The notes: a model not told the origin generated them from the sequence alone. DNA of 64,000 bases from Hortaea werneckii (GCA_037044905.1 JBAOKB010000171.1:53408-117407), one strand, 5' to 3'. Shown: positions 42,201 through 52,093, counted from the stretch's first letter. Numbers and translations are program-made.

Positions 42201-43386
42201 GAGCGTTCAAAATGCCGAGCTCGCCATTGCAGAGCCTCTCTAGGCCTTGAGGCACCGCATCAGCTTCGCTTAAGAGTACGTCTGCATCGTCTCGAAGGAG
42301 ACGGTCATAGACATGCCAAGCGTAGTTGAATGATGGCTGCCGAAGACGTAGTGCCTGGAGGATGTCGCCGCTATAAATGACTAGCCGCTCGTGCAGGCCT
42401 GGGGGCAGATCTCGGGGACGCTTCTCGCAAATTGTCGGTAACACGGTCTTCTTAGTGGTCTCCAGAATGGCCAGTGCGTCACCTTCTTGGTACAGACCCA
42501 AGCATGCGAAGCACAAGATCGGATCGATAACCGCCCAAGCATCCTTCACTCGTAAGATACGCTCCGTGACATCTCTATACACGGCAACTAGCGCTCTCGC
42601 TGTTGCCTCGTGGTCGGGAATGCGCTCGCGACACAGCTTGGCCGTGGCGCCGATCTTCAGGCCGAACGCAATACGGAGGTGTGATGCGGTGTCATTACAC
42701 AGTGTAATGAGCCACCCTGCGAGCTTTATGTACGAGAACACCGGCACTTCAATCGCTTCAAATTGATCGCTTGCAGAATCCTTGCGGGCAATCTGCTCCC
42801 GAGATATCTCGGGGAGTATGTTGATAAATCGCACGCTTAGCTGCATCAAAGAGTCCATAAAGTGTCCTACATCGTTTGACAGTCCGGGGTATTTGGATAC
42901 CGCGTCTTTCCGGAACCAGACGTTGCGATGCAGCAAAGTCAATGCCATCACGGCAAATTGACCGAAGAAGTCAAGATCTCTCCTGTATGCGTCTTCGACT
43001 TCCTGCTCGGGAACATTCGTCGTACTCTCAATGTGCTGGAAAAGCCATTCTGCTAGTTCAAGGAACCATGTGGGATCGATTGGCTTGTTACCAAGGAGTA
43101 TTTCGGTGATCAAGCTGACCGTGTCGATTGGTGTCCGGCCTTCGGAAACGGGAAACGTCGCGCTGAACAAACCCATGACATCGTCGTCCCCAATGTCAAT
43201 GGTGCCGATGGGGTCGCCGCCAATGAACTCGGGGGCCAGTGCTTCAATCTCAATCGGGCCTCCAGAGACTGCCAGTGGTGAATCGCCTTCTTCACTCAGC
43301 CTTGCGCGTTTGCGAGATATTTCAGGGTCGGCGTCAGCAGCATGATCTCTTGGGGAAGCAGGTGGCGCCATGACATGTGGCGTCAA
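36256..43386 (-). CDS. Large USP-family ubiquitin carboxyl-terminal hydrolase
   Basis: Cysteine protease that removes ubiquitin from proteins, resembling the very large USP34/USP9X-type enzymes. It is a single intronless ORF of 2,376 residues; a second Met lies five codons in (43371). Residues 1-1440 are helical, repeat-like sequence typical of these giant USPs. The catalytic domain starts at the Cys box GLTNLGMTCYMNSLLQQLF (Cys1451). It includes a zinc-finger-like CQTC pair with partners less obvious, and the His box GVIVHQGDLGFGHYWSYCRF (His1698). The final acid residue is probably within WVRLEDTVSP. About 600 helical residues follow, and the protein ends in a strongly acidic tail (EFDEDGDAEGDDDLSDDSD). 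Substrates are unknown. It is divergent from a small gene 184 nt away. Confidence 0.93.
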   Translation of the reverse strand: MTPHVMAPPASPRDHAADADPEISRKRARLSEEGDSPLAVSGGPIEIEALAPEFIGGDPIGTIDIGDDDVMGLFSATFPVSEGRTPIDTVSLITEILLGNKPIDPTWFLELAEWLFQHIESTTNVPEQEVEDAYRRDLDFFGQFAVMALTLLHRNVWFRKDAVSKYPGLSNDVGHFMDSLMQLSVRFINILPEISREQIARKDSASDQFEAIEVPVFSYIKLAGWLITLCNDTASHLRIAFGLKIGATAKLCRERIPDHEATARALVAVYRDVTERILRVKDAWAVIDPILCFACLGLYQEGDALAILETTKKTVLPTICEKRPRDLPPGLHERLVIYSGDILQALRLRQPSFNYAWHVYDRLLRDDADVLLSEADAVPQGLERLCNGELGILNALLRAAWELQAHRAFILSGIMDVRNYGISMMCAKLAAWYNKCCKTTAEGVDHPLIQHAARFLRKNALIEYIFSAESHANIVEHSEQIVAFLAVTFNYTDFETDAIWNACTTSVEADFVQAAYRVLERTCRHLSFQQLHYVVRKFTVTPLAPISNHAALATLNTALFCLHESMPATTALQDRLTIVLLALDLLMHIHANESLPRFQQYLHLAMQEIHAATTFPLEDKLQIYERCVPHVTKTGPSSTAAFKVLDCLLAKGIQSGEGKSLLAMLPPEEVVNELCNFERQIFESGEADPARLFEHLSCRISVATYLLGLACTDDDDLCDRLFESLFGPQAGNHVARDIAWAHLVNLCKIITPRTAAKRLFERYSQVQIPALPAKLATPHLITMVRHRLIEQVLSAEFETQYSALLQQPLWQALVRFAVECPGKGAGDFAFEGVQILLFENPQKFEDKGPSIKCQVEFLKTSVDDICSRYKDFSVFDDEARVDEFRRAIRLLETLCGKSRETLHIFKTLATPNSILLEDANGQNLLRFTVQVCAPGRPQEDIQTLCSMASTFQQLVDALQERTGAKLVRLIVGGKAVDVAAEPFKTIGEGGVQVDNVVTAYPVYDSSCSFAKMLPELGPFEQELVLHHDRLEHFLDGPPAIAQSVGQLLSTLRPSESAAYRILHAPTSASELLPMDKHYRTTYTIHLLRLFLGTYAKFGIADLNYVLRGVHLLVDCVIDQSRLEAPGIFLQTLWCLMLFLQGARSMSVLPNDFANSAIERPRDMVTESYFPHPEALASAVAEHILKVLRSVQTFDPPIRQQLLVSLYKVFLEACRIDTTVWEKFMSDPRRIELHAGLLLDSDSSVSTGVATAIDNFSVDEAAPTDRTEKFWAVIAACLDEALLAPGATGAFFNVSANTLARNTKLQEDESAMRDLVQMLVQKLLSYSHFESPELPVGDPAMLGLLRLLGIGVNTLKSFKKPINLGNLSSEVFARLLFPNERRAINSGTRDEAFSLVKSTCETPDDFLALIEAVQNTITHGPLPPGAEFFPGLEGWIRPIGQHAGLTNLGMTCYMNSLLQQLFNNFALRKLVFESPIVEIQKQGFLMCVQRLFAQMQDGVQPYASTHELAEYLDIAIGNQEDVHTFYGTFLNCLEESMPDQEHRKALASSYSGSFLSQIRGACGHVSTSTEPFNDLSITVKNKATLFESLSEFVQGEPMQGANKYRCQTCDTGSGRLVDAMKRTCLDRVPDHLTFCLKRFTFESMMGLEGKVNDRFEFPEHIDMAQFEREHLEHPQQETKPDIFDLVGVIVHQGDLGFGHYWSYCRFANSAKWVRLEDTVSPTYHTFAQVQPECFGGLKYSNGQERTNNAYVLFYRRRSNLNQQAQSSMQAVQSPQTAHQMPLRAEPPQQISRDISWDRMWRYRIAHMFAPGFANFTEWLIGAASAGKQDSPNDVEPVATLAAHYLLRAVFTDRAAAPKAKAASQCMKSIIDSQHIHFSEVLADTMLSLPDFCAVMWRHEDAICIQAATEIVMACLQRLREGESAAYSEIVERMLTTHASQLSNIETVYPRCRQYLMLPASIAGMGAKETAAVLDKGYLLSVLDIAYLHIMGDENKRQHWGLWNNMKEQTLDLSPVFLFLYEVLAGFVDLAGLDDLAGEHQSRQSGLHEINDSGMVCLTIEEVRRISISVPVNNAKIWYLIFLGCVHCPPTPNYDAFPPGLLVGLLAGKTSNTSLLRGIEDTMMSRFDHEENNLVAMLQITYHLVKAMKSRERDVRPLLQQLGKNLPLWASMGENVLQFYCHLYRMVPVEAIESAEHWAEGFLQDEAPKVRSKTQSWLQKYVFPATSAIDPSTASRLRLSRSLARNCTASLKHGYDREEGRHQYEERLATMKVVKNWLELLHEGVREMTGGDNSGNGGGVIDRELLTELDESRTTLNLIDNTLEELDGWEEQTLADMSLPDGRPSTEAEDSGSVAEFDEDGDAEGDDDLSDDSDALDR

Positions 43387-43570
43387 CTGAGCCTGCCAGT
43401 TTCGACGCGCTGGCGACTTCGAGTGAGCACCTGGGCAGGAGCAATGTTTGCTTATATCTGGTGCCTGAATTTAAGAAAGTCGTTGAAGTGGCAGAGGTCA
43501 CGCTTGCCCCAGTCAGGCCGCTGCAGCGCCAAGCATTTGACATTCACGTGTTGCCCGTTTGACCAGCCGA

Positions 43571-43891
43571 ATGGACGCCGTACTCCAGCAAACAGACGAA
43601 TTGGATCGAAAAAAAGACGCGTATAGGCGCGTGGTGAATGAAGATGAGGAGCTCGGATCAGGTGGGAAAGGCAAGCTAGCGCGAGCGGCGTGAGTCTATC
43701 GTCTGCCTGCGAACTGTCAAGCTAATCGAATTAGGCACGATGGCGTCATACTGATGGATGGCCTGAATCTCCAGCATCCACGATCATCCAATTCAGGCAT
43801 CCCTCCAGTACTTCCACCTCCACCCGCATTTAGAGGGAACACATGCATGTCTTCTGCTACTGTCTATTCCCCTTACCCGTGTCACCTGTGA
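43571..43891 (+). CDS. Putative small unrecognised protein (91 residues)
   Basis: Low-confidence two-exon gene: 43571-43689 and 43735-43891, with a 45-nt intron (donor GTGAGT, branch GCTAAT, acceptor TTAG). The spliced frame reads MDAVLQQTDELDRKKDAYRR, continues through a charged helical segment (VVNEDEELGSGGKGKLARAA), then HDGVILMDGLNLQHP and a Pro-rich part (IPPVLPPPPAFRGN). The first 55 residues look like a real coiled-coil or helical protein, but I do not recognise the family. The end after the Pro-rich part may be wrong if another intron exists. The close head-to-head position with the deubiquitinase start suggests a shared promoter. Confidence 0.45.
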
Positions 43892-45070
43892 CGAACTTGA
43901 CATCGCAATCATCTTTCTGCCCGAGGGTGTTGAATCAGTAGAGTCAGCGATTAGCAAGTGCTTTCCCATGCCGTACTCACTTCAGTATGTCAAGGCACAG
44001 AATGGCAATCTCTTCATAACTTCGCGCCCACTATGTCGCGCTCGCCATCATTCTGCAGGGCCATCGTGCTCTGGCATGGACGAATTGTGCTTTGTACCCT
44101 TGTTTTCTCCCGTATCTGCTAGCGGCAGGCTCGTTTTGGCCAGAAATGTGTCGAAGATTGCGAGAGCCTTACAATCTGCCGCGTTCTGAGATCGTTTTGT
44201 CCAATGGCAGAATACCATTGCAACCATGGGCAAAACCTGCCGCAGAATGGTAAAGAAGGGCTCGCAGCTACTCTCGTTCCTGGGTTTTGCTGCAATCACG
44301 GTGATCAAACTACCATGTACGAAGTCAAACGAATGCACGACCCGATGAAGTCGCTGTGACAGAGCACGACAGCAGAGCAAGGCACACAAGTCGGGATCAC
44401 CATGTCGAGAATCACTAGCAGACAGTCGGTGCGCTTTGAAATAGACAAGTGACTACTATGTGGTGACTAGTCCCGACTGCTGCATCTCGGGTCTGAGAGT
44501 AGTACAGTTGGCTACCTAGGTACCAACTGTTCTCGAGATCATAGACTCTGCGCGCTCGCGGAAGCTGCTTGCACTGCTGGACAGGTTTGTTTGTCCATTT
44601 TGGCATTCAGGGTCAAGAATGACATTCATAAGCACTCACACAGGCGCTACGCATGTTCCCTTCATTACTGTTCAGCATTGGATTGTCAATGTTTTTGCGT
44701 GCAGTAGACTGTGGATTGATTTGCACTCACACACCGACAAGGTGGATAGTAGAGCGGCTATTCCGCATTCGGCACTTCGGGCCTGCTTTGACAACCTCAT
44801 CATCCTCCCCAAGCCAAGCAGCTGAAAGTTACCATTCTTGCATTATTACTTTGGGAATCGCTCAATTGACAGGCTAGTGAGCCAGACAATATTATCTTGG
44901 ATCGGCAGGTGGTTGATTAGCCATCGGCATATATAGCCCCCTCCCCGGTACACCGAAGACAGCTGTTCCGAAGCCTCTCCACGCGACACGAAAGACCTCG
45001 CTGTGTACCAATGGCTTGCATAAGATGAGAGATTGGAGACCTGAATGCACACGTTCAATGACCACCCTCC
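43892..45070. other. Intergenic region upstream of PIK1
   Basis: About 1.2 kb with no supported gene. ORFs at 43968-44189 (+) and 44048-44389 (-) overlap each other and show no family resemblance. A CTACCTAGGTACC palindrome lies near 44513-44525, and a TATA box precedes PIK1. Confidence 0.4.
44930..44935 (+). promoter_or_regulatory. TATA box of PIK1
   Basis: TATATA (context CATATATAGC), about 140 nt upstream of the PIK1 start, followed by a C-rich stretch. Placement fits a fungal core promoter. Confidence 0.5.
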
Positions 45071-48000
45071 ATGAGCTGGAACCTTTTAGCGCGCTTCATA
45101 GAGTCCGAGCACTTCAATAAAGACCCTTCGCTCACGGTCGCATACCTCGCGTGAGCCTCATTATCATCCGCGGTTTGGCTTGCGAACAGGTTGGCTGACG
45201 TGCATCTAGACGGTATGCCGACCATGTCGGTATACAGTATGTCTTGAGCAACAAGCTACGGCAGTTCAGCTACGAGGAGATCGAGTTCTTCCTTCCTCAG
45301 CTATGCTACCTCGTCATATCCATCGACAATGAGTCGATGGCCCTGGAGGAGTTTCTGCTCGATCTCTGTGAGGAGTCGGTCAATGGTGCGCTCTTAGTAT
45401 GTCTGCCTGGCTACTTTGAAGTGTGTCCTAGATGTTGACATGGTTTTACAGACCTTTTGGCTTTTCCAGACCTACCTGCATGACCTTGCGCCTCAGCCCG
45501 CCTCTAATGCCTTTCAGACGTGTCGACGAGTGCACAACAAAGTCCAACGAATAGTCTTCGGCGGCGGCGATCCGCCAAAGAGGGAACGAATACACGAGAA
45601 TGTCCTGCCCACGACAGTGCTTGCGAGCTTGGTCCTTGCCGGAGTCGGAGTTCCTCTCCTGCCACAGCATGCCGGGCCACTGGCAATCAACCAAGCTAGA
45701 AGACCGAGACCGATAGAGGACACCCTGTCGGAGACACCTACACCTGTGCAAAAGCTTGGGAGAAGTGCCACTGTAGCAGGAGACCCCAGCAGCTCACGGC
45801 GAGCCCGGCCTGGGTCAGGCGACTCGAAAGAAGGCTCACTGAGACGGACAAAGAGGCAGAGTGCTGGTATGAACAGTGGCTCAGCTTCGCCAAGAGTGGT
45901 CACACCAAGGGAACAGGGCCGCAGACATCCATCTCAACGACCCCAGTCGTTGGCATTTACGCGAAGCAGCGACGGCTTTGTGAGCGCGGCGTCTTTGCCG
46001 GAGCAAAGAAAGGTCAGCATACCGTCCTCTGCCATACCAACATCACCCGGTGTTCCTCGAAGGCCGAGTGAGATGTCCAGACGACATTCGCACGCCCAGC
46101 GCCCGATCACGCCCTCTGCAATGTCGCGCAGTCAGAAAATACGAGCGCTGCGACAGAATTACTTCCGAAGTCAGATGCAATTCCTAACCGCCCTTGAACA
46201 TCTATCTTCTCGCTTGGTCTCTGTACCAAAACCTGCCCGACTAAGCGCACTTCGCGCAGAGCTGGCATTAATAGCGCAGGATCTTCCGGCCGAAGTCGAC
46301 ATTCCCTTAATCTGTCCTGCCACGCTTGTTGAAGGCATCGCGAGCCGGAGTCGACATCACCGAATAGTGCGCATCGCTCCAGGAGAAGCAGTCAGCTTGA
46401 ATAGTGCCGAGAAAGTGCCTTATCTGCTCATGATGGAGATTCTCCGTGACGACTTTGACTTTGAGCCTGAGACTGCAGAGAATACACGATTGCTTAACAA
46501 TCTTCTGTCGGAGAAGGGTAAGCCGAAGCGAAGGCTATTCGACACCTCAGACGCCGCAAGGGCTGCGTCCATGGACGCCGCACGCACAGAAGCGCCGAGC
46601 GACAGCGTGCTGGAACCTACCAATGGTGACCTGTCAAGTCCGGCATTGCTACAAGATCTGGATACCGATACCGCTAAGAAGACTGACAGTCCACGCGCTC
46701 GCGCCTTTAAAGAGCCTCCCCGTCTATCGAGTGGCGTCAGTACTTTGTCATCTGGCGCTAGTCTGCCAACGCCACGAAGTTCAGAGGGACTAATCAGCAG
46801 AGCTCCTTCGCCTTTCATGAAACCTTCGAACCCGCACCAGACGGACGTCTCTGCGCTCGCAGATCACATGCGAATGGCTTCACAGATGCTGGCCCAACTT
46901 GAGCTAAGCACTTCGAAGCGGCCAAAGACTGAGGTCGCTGCGATCAAAGCCAAGATCATCGCAAGTATGCAATCGCTAGAGGAACAGAGTTTCCTGAGCG
47001 ACGATGCACTTGCAGATCCAAGCTTCGAGACTATCATGGCAAAAGCCGGGGCGACCGCATCGCACGTTGAGCCGGCAGAAGTAGAGCACGAAGACCCTGA
47101 TGCCCCGACAGATCCGAACATCACGACCGGCAAAGGTGCAGCTCGAATGGAAAACGACGCATTGACTGGTGGTATCCAGCGAAAAGGCGACCGCGACGAT
47201 CCCTCAGCAGCAACTTTTGGTGAGGCGTGGGAGCAGAAAAAGGAGCGCATTCGACGATCATCGCCTTACGGCTGGATCAAGAGCTGGGATCTCGTGTCCG
47301 TCATCATCAAGACCGGAGCCGACTTGCGGCAAGAAGCCTTCGCATGCCAGCTGATCGCCGTATGCTCGAAGATCTGGGCCGAGCACGAAATCGACGTCTG
47401 GGTCAAGAACATGCGCATACTCGTGACGGGCGAATCATCCGGTCTGATCGAGACCATCACCAACGCCGTATCTCTGCACTCCCTCAAGCGATCTTTAACC
47501 CTCGCCTCGATCAACTCCGGCGCCAACCCACGCAAACGCATTGCCACGCTCCAAGACCACTACAGCAAGACGTTTGGCTCCGCCGACTCGCCCGCGTACC
47601 AGCGGGCCATCGACTGCTTCACGCGCAGTCTGGCGGCATACAGCGTGATTAGCTACGTTCTGCAGCTGAAAGACCGCCACAACGGCAACATCCTCATCGA
47701 CTCCGACGGCCACGTCATCCACATCGATTTCGGATTCATGCTCTCGAACTCCCCTGGGAACATGAACTTCGAAGCGGCACCCTTCAAGCTGACGCTCGAA
47801 TACATCGAACTCCTCGGCGGACCGGAAGGCGCGGCCTTCAGCAAGTTCAAAGAGCTGATGAAGGACGCGTTCCAAGCGCTGCGCCGAGAAGCCGAGCGGA
47901 TCGTCACGCTGGTTGAGTTAATGGGGCGGGAGAGCAGTATGGACTGCTACGCCGCGGGGCTGCCCAACGTCGTCTCCGCCTTGCGAGCGCGGTTCGTGTT

Positions 48001-48118
48001 GGAGAAGAGCAAGGAGGAGGCGCGGGATTGGATTGAGGACCTGGTCGCCAAGAGCACGGGCAGCTATTACACGAGGCTTTATGACACTTTTCAGTACAGG
48101 ACGCAGGGCATTTACTAG
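45071..48118 (+). CDS. PIK1: Phosphatidylinositol 4-kinase PIK1
   Basis: Essential type III PI 4-kinase making PI4P at the Golgi and in the nucleus, for secretion. Exons are 45071-45150, 45210-45396 and 45452-48118 (977 residues). They join MSWNLLARFIESEHFNKDPS, RYADHVGIQYVLSNKLRQF and ALLTFWLFQTYLHDL without breaking the lipid-kinase-unique helical domain (about residues 1-130). A Ser/Pro-rich linker follows. A frequenin-binding-like helical segment lies around 230-290 (RALRQNYFRSQMQFLTALEH). The kinase domain (about 690-977) contains GADLRQEAFACQLI, the catalytic LKDRHNGNILID and the metal-binding HIDFGFMLSNSPG. It ends in the conserved YDTFQYRTQGIY. Every hallmark is present. It converges on the sugar transporter. 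Confidence 0.96.
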
Positions 48119-48595
48119 GCTGGTATGTGATTGGGCGGGGCAAAAAGCGTGGAGTTCTAGCGTTGTTATTGGTTTTTTTGTTAAAAGTCGGAGAAGCATG
48201 ACGTTGCATGTTGGAGACTTGAGACCTCGCGCGAAGGAGTGAATCGGACGAGGGACAAATGGACTTGGAACTGTTCCCGCGACTACATAGCCCCCTTGCG
48301 AGAGGTTAGCAATGCTTGCCTTTCCCGATACTAGTATCGTCAAGCAGCCATCCACGATTCATTGCATCTTTCCAGCGATCTCTGCTCCCATCCTGCCTGG
48401 GAAGCCGTCCATTGGCTATAGCCCCACTCTCAGACATCACCGTTTAGAGGTCAAGGGAAGACAGTTCTCTGTGAAGACATATGCCGGTAATGGGGTCAAA
48501 CCCTTTTCCAGTGGAGACGGCGGGCTGTCAACTTGAGAAGCAGAGAAAACGTTTTACCCTGGGATACATCGTAGACCTTGGTCGTGATTCTGCTT
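48119..48595. other. Convergent intergenic region, PIK1 / transporter
   Basis: 477 bases holding the 3' flanks of both genes. A T run lies near 48170. No gene or RNA recognised. If the transporter frameshift is an error, its stop moves to 48663 and this region grows by 67 bases. Confidence 0.4.
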
Positions 48596-50522
48596 TCATA
48601 TGCTTTTGGTGTACATGATAAGGTTGTGTTTGGCTCCGTGAGTCATCGCCAGAGTCTCTTTCTCACGATTTGTCCAAATGCTCCACCATCTCGCAAAGAT
48701 CCTTCTCGGTCTGTTGATCCGCAAGGGCGGTATTACTGAAAGTGCCGTTGAGTGCCGCAACGTCCGTAGACGCAAATTCCCTCGCGGAATCTTGGCCTGG
48801 AATAATACGTCAAGTTCGGCGTATGTACGGCGCTTCGGTCTGTGGAAAGTAACGTCAGTCAGTGTCCTGGCCAAGGCGACATGAGAACGTGGGAACTTTC
48901 TACGTACTCTGGGAGCCTGTAGTAGGTCCACAAGGCGCACAGCGCGCAGGAACCACCCCAAAAGAAGCCAGCTTTGGCACCCCAGTCCCACGAGTCCGGG
49001 TTTAGCATATGTGGCGTGAGGACGTTGGCGACGATCCCGGTGATATTGTATAGATTTCTCGCCAGGACAACCGTCTTGTTACGCACTCGGGTCGATGCCA
49101 ACTCTGCCACGAGCGAGTAGCACACCGGACCGACAGTGGCGTCGTAGACGAAAGTGTAGACGAGCATCATAGCTGCAATCGCCCACTGAGCACCACCGCT
49201 GTCCGACAAGCTAATGAACGCTATGAGGAATAGAACAAGACCCATGAGGATTTGGCCCCAGAGGTAGAGAGTCCGACGACCAAATCTGCTCATAAGGAAC
49301 CAGGAGCATATAGTGCCTACTAGCCCCAGAGCATACAGGCCAAGCGACATGGAGAAGGCGTGGGAAGTGTCTAGGCCTGCTTGGGTGAAGAAATATGCCG
49401 AGAAGCCGATCATCGACATTCCTCCGCAGAGGGTTTGGACGGCCCAGACAAAGGTGACGATCTCGGTACGTCGGAGATTGACGCCCTTGAAGCAGTCCCA
49501 GTACTTGGCTCCCGCAATGTCTCTCTTCTCCAGCTCGTTCGTGTAGATCATCATGTTGACGGTCGCGACGGGGTCGAAGTCACTTTGAGTACGCGACGTC
49601 AGGCGAAGGACCTCCTTCTTTGCGTCTTCAATGCGGCCTTTCCTCACTAACCACCTAGCAGGGAGTGTCAGAGTATTCTGATCCGGGGTGGACACATTGA
49701 CTTACCATGGACTCTCCGGAGCTAGTGCGATGCCGAAAATGAGGAAAAATGGCCAGATCCATTGTAAGCCATAAGGGAGCTTATATCCTATCGAACCATC
49801 TTCTCCACTAACACCTTTCAAGACCGCAGAGGAAATGAATTGTCCAATGACCCAGCATAGGTTCACATAGGTGGTTAGATATGGACGCAGAGCAACTGGA
49901 CAGACCTCCGAGGCATATGTAGTTGTCAAAGTCTGGAAAGTTCCCCATGGGAAGCCGCAGAGGATCTGTATTGAGATTTAGGGTCAGTCACGCGAATTCG
50001 ATGTGATGTTTTGTCCGTAGTCCATACCTCTCCAATCAAGAGCATTGGTAGACTCTGAGCAAAGAACAGAAGAAAGATAACCCCCGAGAGCAGCACTAGG
50101 GCGCCAATCATAGTCTTTCTGTACCCTATACGCTCGGCTATGATGCCCGTGAGGAAGAGACCAAAGATTTCTCCTATGAGGGCGCCGTTAGACAAGCCAG
50201 ACTGCCAAGCGGCTGAGATCTCGTAAGAGCCGTCGTCTTGACGGTCGCCAAATCGCTGCTGGAATGCCGGGACAGCGTAAAGCGAGCTAATGAGTGCAAT
50301 GTCGAATCCTTCCATTATAATGCATGCCGAGAGTAACACCGACCATCCGACGGCCTTGGGGTAGGTTTTTAGGCCTTGCAGTAAGGTCATTGACCTTTCG
50401 TTCTGGGTGACTTTTGCGGCATCGTTCGCGACAGTAAGACCGACCTCCGGAAGATGGCTGATGTCTGCAGCCGTGACGCTTGTTCGTCTCGCAGCCGGAG
50501 ACGAGGTGTCGGAAGAGCTCAT
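48596..50522 (-). CDS. MFS sugar transporter (alpha-glucoside/maltose type), frameshifted C-terminus
   Basis: Plasma-membrane proton symporter of the sugar-porter family, closest in style to MAL-type alpha-glucoside permeases. Exons are 50522-50028, 49965-49706, 49654-48908 and 48839-48596. Twelve membrane helices are discernible, with family motifs IIAERIGYRKTM, APESPWWLVRKGR, SRFGRRTLYLWG and YRLPEPKRRTYAELDVLF. After FQAKIP the annotated frame gives 59 unlikely residues. In the neighbouring frame the sequence reads AREFASTDV and continues 42 more codons to a stop at 48663. This reconstitutes the family's terminal [VI]PAR-FAST motif. A single base appears to be missing near 48785-48790. It is either a real frameshift, which would leave the membrane core intact, or a sequence error. 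Confidence 0.88.
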
Positions 50523-51502
50523 CGTTGATTTGCTGTACTTGATGAAGGGAGAAGGTTGCAGCTAATAGGGGATCAAGTGACGGCAATGTTGCTGTTTCCG
50601 GGAAGTGTTTTCAGCTGGATCATATTATGCTAGGCCTTCTACACGGATTCGGACTCGCCCTGGAGGAGGAGCATATGATCGTCATGATCAGGAGATCATC
50701 CTGTGCTGAAGGCGCATGGAGGAGACGTTGAAGGCTACCCGGTCTTAGAGAATACAGCTAACACTCAATGGGTAGCGGATGAACGAGCGTCAAGGCGTAA
50801 TCGTCACAGTATTTCATGAGAACAATGCTTGAGGACGCTTCTGTCAAAGTGGTCGCCCTCAGTACAAGAGTCCAGGTTCCCAGGGCTCTCTCCCTTAAGT
50901 TCCTGGCTTGTGCACATCGACCAAGATCTGACCAATCGGAGATGATGCTGGGAATTTCCAAGCCGCGGTATATTGAAACCCTAAGGGTCCCTTCTTACCT
51001 GGAGTACCTACATAGGGTTCGCCAGGGTTGCCGAAGCGCTGTCTTCTCCATTGCGATGTCTTGTGGTTGCTTTGCTCCAATCAACAGTACAATGAAAGGT
51101 TGGCATCAAATATCTCAGCCTGTCGTTACAGTCTACAACAAGAAGCGTACGTCTTGCGGCAAACGAGATGTCCTATGTGATCAGTATCAAACAAACAATC
51201 TATTCAGAAGGTCGATCTCGTTGGACAACGAGGCTGGATTTCAGTAGCCTGGGGATTCGGTGGCTCTCAATAACAAGTACATCGCTGCAAGTCGTCTCCT
51301 ATCTCTAGTAGATTGGCAGAGAGACGCATATATCAATTGAGACAGGAAGGAGAAATCCTCTATTTTCCACTGCCACCTGCACCGCAGATCTAAGCCACCT
51401 ACACAGTTCGTCAGAGCGGGCTCGCCCACTACCCGGCGATTCTTAACACTCTCAAGACAATCTGTTTTCACAATACAGGGAGAAGCCCGCATAGACATCT
51501 TC
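50523..51502. other. Intergenic region upstream of the transporter
   Basis: About 1 kb holding the transporter promoter and the 3' flank of the next minus-strand ORF. A plus-strand ORF (50816-51247, 143 codons) has no family resemblance and is not called. No RNA gene or repeat seen. Confidence 0.4.
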
Positions 51503-52063
51503 TCAACCGCTAAAAGCAACGACGCCCTTCCTCAGCGCCACTGTAATAACATCCACAACCTCATTAGCCTGGAGCAGCACATCGGCCGGTGTGCGTTTCA
51601 ACACCTCATCACTAAAGCTCAAGTGATCGCTTAAAAGCAGCTGAATACCAGCCTTAATAATCGTCTCGTCGCCAACTTCCTCAATCTGCGGCTTCTTCGA
51701 GATGAGCGTGTCCACGGCCCGCGGGTTGTCGATAGGGATAACGATTACCTGGGTACCCTGGCGACGTGGTGCTTGCCTCAGGCCATGTACTTTCCTTTCT
51801 TCCACAACCTCCAAAGTTGGAAATGCATCTTCCCGAGGCGTGATCTCACAATGTCGCATGGATCGCGTTCGGACCCACAGTCTGCAGAGGAATCCAGAAC
51901 TCCAGTGCGCAACGACTGCTGCTCCGCTCTCGTCACTAGCGAAAAGTCGAATGGCATGGATTGCTTTGGCATCGGCGGTAAGCCTGAAGTCGGTCAAGTC
52001 GCCTTGAAAACCCGAGTCTCGTCTCGCCAGAGGATGTGCAAGGAGTCGAATTGCCCAATCCAT
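51503..52063 (-). CDS. Unrecognised 186-residue protein
   Basis: Single ORF starting 31 nt past the ISY1 stop on the same strand. I do not recognise a family. The C-terminal half looks well ordered and protein-like (TQVIVIPIDNPRAVDTLISK, then ETIIKAGIQLLLSDHLSFSD, and DVLLQANEVVDVITVALRKG). The N-terminal half (MDWAIRLLAHPLARRDSGFQ) is Arg-rich and could be a mitochondrial-type leader or an over-extended start. The very short distance to ISY1 is tight for a fungus, so it may be co-transcribed or read from a promoter inside ISY1. Confidence 0.55.
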   Translation of the reverse strand: MDWAIRLLAHPLARRDSGFQGDLTDFRLTADAKAIHAIRLFASDESGAAVVAHWSSGFLCRLWVRTRSMRHCEITPREDAFPTLEVVEERKVHGLRQAPRRQGTQVIVIPIDNPRAVDTLISKKPQIEEVGDETIIKAGIQLLLSDHLSFSDEVLKRTPADVLLQANEVVDVITVALRKGVVAFSG

Positions 52064-52093
52064 GCTCTGCGATAGAAATGGCCAGTATGCGCC

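Noticed and set aside
44048..44389. 113-codon minus-strand ORF between the small gene and PIK1.
   Set aside because: Overlaps a comparable plus-strand ORF, no family resemblance, no supporting splice or promoter signal.
50816..51247. 143-codon plus-strand ORF upstream of the transporter.
   Set aside because: No family motif, ordinary intergenic composition, no splice-linked extension.
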